A stretch of 29,300 nt of DNA from Nymphaea colorata (Eukaryota; Streptophyta; Magnoliopsida; Nymphaeales; Nymphaeaceae): contig NW_022204987.1 in the NCBI RefSeq assembly GCF_008831285.2, forward strand, positions 1 to 29,300, written 5' to 3'. The number at the start of each line of letters is the position of its first letter. Within the stretch, counting starts at the first letter, position 1. Shown here one piece after another: positions 25,156 to 29,300 of the stretch. Below the pieces are notes generated by a model. The model did no database searches and had not been told where the DNA came from. It saw only the letters and a program-made list of their open reading frames with translations. A program made the translations under genes and the position numbers.

Positions 25156-27589
25156 TCATTCCATATACTTAATGGAGTAGTAGGCGTTGAAGTCGAGACG
25201 AGCTAATAACGCTTTCAGGTTGGATATCTTGGACTTTCCTTCTCTTCTCAGCTGCAGGTATAGGCTCTTGAAGGTGGTATCGAAGCAGGACCTTACTTCC
25301 CGCAGATCCTTGTATGACTTGTTGAGGCCGAAATCATGCTAATACGATGCTTCGCCTGTCATTCCGCGCTGGAACTGCATCCTCTCTTCGGCATATTTGA
25401 TCTTTTCATAGTACTAATCGAAGTTTTCCTGCAGTCTGTTGTAGACTATCTTGAAATTGCTGATAGCGGTGTAGATGCTGTTCAAAGAGATCTGTATATT
25501 CTTCTCCTCGGCGTGCAGAATGCGATCTCCAGGATTTCCAGTTGAAACTGGCTGTGTTTCTTCAGTATCTAGTCGAAGTTCTTTGCCTCGTCGATTTCCT
25601 TCCAAAAGATATCCCACCTGGATTCGATCGTGACCATGAGGTAGCTATCTAAGCTGTTGATTACCTTCTGAGGTTGGTGATGGCATGGGACATTTCGTTT
25701 TGGAGGATGTAGGCGAAGTGGAATATGGAGTGAAGTTTCCTGTTGCGTACGCCAACGATCTGGCAGGATTGCCTGCGAGCGAGCGAACGCCAGATCATTT
25801 TGAGAATCTCCTAACTTGCTTCAATTTCCACAGAAGGTGGAAGATCTTCTGGTAGCTGAGCATCACCTCAGGCGAAAATAGAACTCGCAGTGGCTCGATG
25901 CCGTCCAGAGAGTAGTGGAAATTGAAGCAATCCCAGCATTACACTGCATTGCTAAATTACACTTCTTCGCAAGCAGTCTGTCGAGGATGTTGTTCTTGAA
26001 TGACCTCGTTTGTGCGGCAGTGCGAAGTCCACGAAGCACTTGGCAATCGCATCTGAGATGTAGCCATCGAGAGTCAGTTCGCTAACCTAATGCTTCTTCA
26101 ACGATAGTTTTTCCTTAAGGTTGTCGTATAGGTGCTGGATAAAGTCTCCGTTTCCGCACAGGAAGAAGTCCCTCATCGATTTTAGGTGGTACTTTAGGTG
26201 GAATTGGCTGAACAGAGTCTAGACTAGCGCAGTGCTGATCTATTGGTGGGCTGTAGTCAGCCATCCCGTGAAGGTAGCAGAGACGAATGCTTATAGGCAG
26301 TCGGTATCTGTTCCCTCTGGCTTCTCCACTGTGATGAAGGCAGTCTTGACGTTGTAGTAGACTTTGCACTTGTTTTGCAGGAAGTATATTGATTTCCAGC
26401 GCTGAAGATCATCTCGGCAGCCTGTCCCTCCAAGATGCTGGGGATGTTCTCGCAATGAGCTTGAACCTTTACTTCCACTCTCGCCCTCCTCCAGTTTTAT
26501 ATTCTCCCAAATGAAGAACTCATTCTCGGTGTCTTCCAGCTGTCCCAGGTAGACCCAGCTGTGAATATAGTTCAGCAGCGGCTTGAGGATCTACGACAGC
26601 ATCCTGTTGAGGAGTTTGTTGACTTCGGTGAGGCCGTTCGGCCGGTACGAGTTGATGATGGATATGACGTGGCTTCCGTTGAATGGGTCCACTGCCTACA
26701 GGATCACCGCTAGCCACCTCAGGATCTGTTCGGGAAGGAAGGACTAAATCTCCAGCCGCCGCAGGGTCAGCTTGTTTGCTACAAAAGTTCCTCCATTTTG
26801 GCGATCCAGAAGTAGAATTGCTTCAGCTATTGGTGGACGGCCTGCTTGAGAGCCTTCCGGACCGACCCTCCCTTCTAGGAGAATCCCGCTATCTTCTTGT
26901 GCAGCCACCCCAGCTCGCCAATCTCGCTAACCGTCGTCTTCACAGCCAGGCCCACATCAAGCGAGCTCTTAGTCGATACTCTCCATTCTCTTCCCCATTT
27001 ACGCAGAGGTGATATTGGTGAACACAAAAAGGAGTTGTTTTACCAGATCCATCTCTGAGACTGCATGCTCGATGCTGCCTCTATACCTGACGAATCTCAA
27101 GGTTTCTTCTGCTGTTTGGTCGGTTGCGGCGGTACTTTCAGATCTATTTATGCTGTACTGTGATTATTTGCATCGAGGGTGAGGTTGCGGCGGAAGAGGT
27201 TGGAGATGTCTTGATCCTACACTGCGTACCTTATTCGCTGCTGTTTATTTCTGACAATTTGAGAAGTGTCTCCAGGATTTCCCTCCTGTGCGAAATGGCG
27301 CCATTCTGCAGGAACTCCTCCGCCACCGCCGAACACTTAACAGCCGACTGTTTATCACCAATGGCCTCCACCTAAATTATTCAAAAAGTATCTTTGACGT
27401 GATTTTTTATATCAATTCCTACGGTGTATCCCTTGGGGATCTCGTTGGTTCATTTCTTATGATCTGGTTGCACTTGTTTTGTAATTTCTCTTTGAGTTCC
27501 TGCGTGTGATTATCGTGTAAGATTCTAATGATGCGATTGATTTCGTTGCGGACAGTCTGTGGTGTGTGTTCCATCAGTTCAAATATCAT
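25156..27589 (-). CDS. Gamma-tubulin complex component, GCP3 (Spc98)-like
   Basis: About 800 residues. GCP proteins hold gamma-tubulin in ring complexes that nucleate microtubules at basal bodies and other centres. N-terminal GRIP1 features are ELGWLHKKIAGF, GSVRKALKQAVHQELKQFYF, LTLRRLEI...LPEQILRWLAVI and HSWVYLGQLEDTENEFFIWE, followed by IPSILEGQAAEMIFSAGN and INFLQNKCKVYYNV. The C-terminal GRIP2 domain shows FFLCGNGDFIQHLYDNLKEK, MLSYQKIFHLLWKLKQV, SYLMVTIESRWDIFWKEIDE and EILKKHSQFQLEILEIAF. The wording VYLGQLEDTENEFF and the W-x-x-F-W...EAKNFDEI..H segment favour GCP3 over GCP2. One 20-nt intron is clear (27210-27229); several one-base slips occur (e.g. near 27370, 27115 and 26950). The N-terminus MIFELMEHTPQTVRNEINRI is inferred. 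The stop is TGA 25156-25158. Confidence 0.87.
27210..27229 (-). other. 20-nt intron in the GCP3-like gene
   Basis: On the minus strand GTACGCAGTGTAGGATCAAG. Removal joins LLKLSEINSSEE to DISNLFRRNLTLDANNHST in frame. Confidence 0.82.
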
Positions 27590-27650
27590 TATAGTGAATA
27601 CCGAAATAGCGAAGGCGATGCATACGCATATTAAAAATCAAATTATTCAT

Positions 27651-29054
27651 TCACTCATTCGCCAATGAATTCTCCTCGAAGACCTACTAGCCCAGCAGTC
27701 GCTCCTGCAGGAAAGTGGCCCGTCGCTACTAGTTCTCCTTCCGCTACCTGTACCAACTGTACAGACGCTGGATCCCCTTCGGCAGGAAGTAGAAAATGCA
27801 ACCGATCCACACCAGCGGGTTCGCCAACGTTCCCAATATTATCGATACCATTACGATCCAAAACTTCTTGCAGAAACCGTCCGGATAGAGACAGTTCCAG
27901 AAGACGTTACCGATGAGGACTGGCCCGCAGGCCACCATGGCCACTGGCAGGATCACCGGAATCCCGATGATGAAGAGGAAGAGCAGTCCCACCCTGAGCA
28001 GGACGATCTTGCACTTGCCCCAGTCGTCCCTGGGCCGGTCCTGCAGTCCGGGGCATCCGAAGGGATTGAGGGCGCTGAAGTGGGCGGTGGAGTAGTCGCT
28101 GCCGCAGAGCCAGCACCACTCGAAGTGGCAGATGGAGCAGGTCATGTGGTTGCAGCCTGCGATTTTCTCCACCAGGCCCTGGCACTTCTTGCACTTCTGG
28201 ATGTCAGAGGCGTTCTCCCAGTCCTCTATCTGCTTCCTGAAGGCGCCCTCGCAGCTGGAACGCGGGTGGGCCTACCTGTTGCACTTGTTGCAGATTTCTG
28301 TTGCGCACTTGGGGCATTTGCTTGTCTTTTTGTTGGTATTGGTGCTGACGACTACCGAGCACTTGGGATTGGGGCACCACTTGAGGTTGGGACTCTTCTG
28401 GATCTCCAGGTTTCGGATGAAGAGGCGGTACTTGTTGAAGGTGGGGACGTCGGTGAGGTCGCGGATGAGGTCGGGCGCCAGGAGGACGCCGCAGTGCGGG
28501 CAGGAGATCTTTTCCACTCTCATGTTGCTGATCTTGCATAGGGGGCGGATTTACCTCTTCCCTGATGTAGCTGCCCATGCACTGCAGGCAAATGTTGTGC
28601 ATTTCGTCCTTAATTTAAAGCATGTCGCTCTTGGGAAACTCGATGTAGCAAATCTCGCAAGTCTCTCTCTCCTGGAAGGCTTCAGGCTCGTCCATGTCCG
28701 ATACCTCGCCGATCATATCTTCCCTGTCTCTCTATATCTACTCGTTCACCCGGATGACGCTTACCTATATATGGTGACTGGATGGTTCTTCGCAGACGCG
28801 GCAGGCCTATGGTCTTTCGTGGTGGGGGATGAAGGCGTGGTTGATGGTTCCGTGGTCGTTGGTGAGGAAGAGGTTGAGGGCCTAGGTGTATGGGTGGGTA
28901 CTTCATTGATGTTGGTGGGCGCATGAATTCTGAGGAGGAGGTAGGCGAGTTCTGCGTCGATGTTCATGTCGTTGATGAGGTAGGCTGCGAGTTCGTTTTG
29001 CCGTTTTTTGTGGAAGGAGCTGCGGAGGGAGGATCTGATGCTGTGATTTTACAT
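27651..29054 (-). CDS. RBR-type E3 ubiquitin ligase with C-terminal membrane segments
   Basis: About 460 residues. RBR ligases pass ubiquitin through a thioester on a RING2 cysteine. An N-terminal region (MENHSIRSSLRSSFHKKRQN, then NIDAELAYLLLRIH) and a Ser/Thr/Pro linker precede RING1 (ETCEICYIEFPKSDM...HNICLQCMGSYI...ISCPHCG), IBR (LKWCPNPKCSVVV...SKCPKCATEICNKC), and RING2 (CKKCQGLVEKIAGCNHMTC, CHFEWCWLCG). The probable catalytic Cys is in AGCNHM, codon 28152-28154. Two hydrophobic helices follow (VGLLFLFIIGIPVILPVAMV and FWIVMVSIILGTLANPLVWI), as in RNF19/RNF144-type membrane RBRs. The 22-nt intron 28533-28554 lies within RING1. A one-base slip near 28765-28775 separates the linker frame from NEEIERDREDMIGEV. 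Two TAR codons after YSWYR continue as Glu to TGA 27651-27653. The start lies ~165 bp from the right telomere. Confidence 0.92.
28533..28554 (-). other. 22-nt intron in the RBR ligase gene
   Basis: On the minus strand it begins GTAAATCCGC and ends TATGCAAG. Removal joins GSYIREE to ISNMRVEKISCPHCG, restoring the distance between the two halves of RING1. Confidence 0.92.
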
Positions 29055-29219
29055 TCAAGAATTATTTATGCCTCACAGAATGACAAAGTATAAGGATTGT
29101 GAAGGATTACATTTGTAGGAGGAAACGCATGCAATTAATTGGGATTGGCTGGATGGTGAGCATTGGAGTTGGTATTTGATATGTGAGATATGCTGTTTTA
29201 GTATTTATAGAATAAATAT

Positions 29220-29300
29220 GGGGTTGGGGTTGGGGTTGGGGTTGGGGTTGGGGTTGGGGTTGGGGTTGGGGTTGGGGTTGGGGTTGGGGTTGGGGTTGGG
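29220..29300. repeat. Right telomere, (GGGGTT)n
   Basis: GGGGTT units run to the last base. They are the reverse complement of the left-end repeat, as expected at the other end of one linear molecule. The junction is AATAAATATGGGG; read inward it is CCCCATATTTATT. Confidence 0.97.

Noticed and set aside
28080-28926. Plus-strand reading frames of 153 and 264 residues
   Set aside because: They are antisense to the RBR ligase, whose Cys/His pattern and intron are clear on the minus strand.

Overview
This window is a complete, telomere-capped macronuclear chromosome of a ciliate. It begins with about 98 bp of C4A2 repeats and ends with about 81 bp of G4T2 repeats, and genes fill almost everything between. 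Coding regions read through TAA and TAG; TGA is the only codon that works as a stop. At diagnostic conserved positions TAA/TAG falls where protein families have glutamate, not glutamine (for example GGELF and the P-E-x-RLG segment of an AGC kinase, HRDIKAEN of another kinase, GVEFVKD of an AGXT2-type aminotransferase). Oligohymenophorean-type C4A2 telomeres plus UAR=Glu point to a peritrich (Vorticella/Carchesium/Campanella/Opisthonecta group, NCBI code 30). This identification is an inference from code and telomere; no species is claimed.

Layout, left to right: STK32-like AGC kinase (+, 243-1687); long coiled-coil protein with an N-terminal C2-like domain (+, 1994-6875); MORN-repeat protein (+, 6944-7824); tandem CCCH zinc-finger protein (+, 8204-8826); CAMK-type kinase (+, 9140-10638); proline-rich protein (-, 10785-12363); AGXT2-type aminotransferase (+, 13232-14578); unrecognised coiled-coil protein (-, 14746-15671); AGC/S6K-like kinase with a large N-lobe insertion (+, 16059-17850); a PIEZO mechanosensitive channel (+, 17808-24250); p24/TMED cargo receptor (-, 24312-25007); gamma-tubulin complex component, GCP3-like (-, 25156-27589); membrane-anchored RBR E3 ubiquitin ligase (-, 27651-29054).

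Two things complicate reading. First, many genes carry tiny GT-AG introns of 20-22 nt, whose removal restores highly conserved motifs; at least one ordinary 88-nt intron also occurs. Second, at about a dozen sites the frame slips as if one base were missing, mostly inside short homopolymer runs. Because all slips have the same sign and hit conserved genes, sequencing/assembly undercalls are the likeliest cause, rather than pseudogenes. Gene models for PIEZO, p24 and GCP3 are therefore right in identity and extent but not exon-exact.

The genes do not form an operon or pathway. They are a typical eukaryotic set (signalling kinases, cytoskeleton, secretion, ubiquitin, metabolism) packed with 60-870 bp spacers. 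I saw no mobile element, CRISPR array, rRNA or tRNA.
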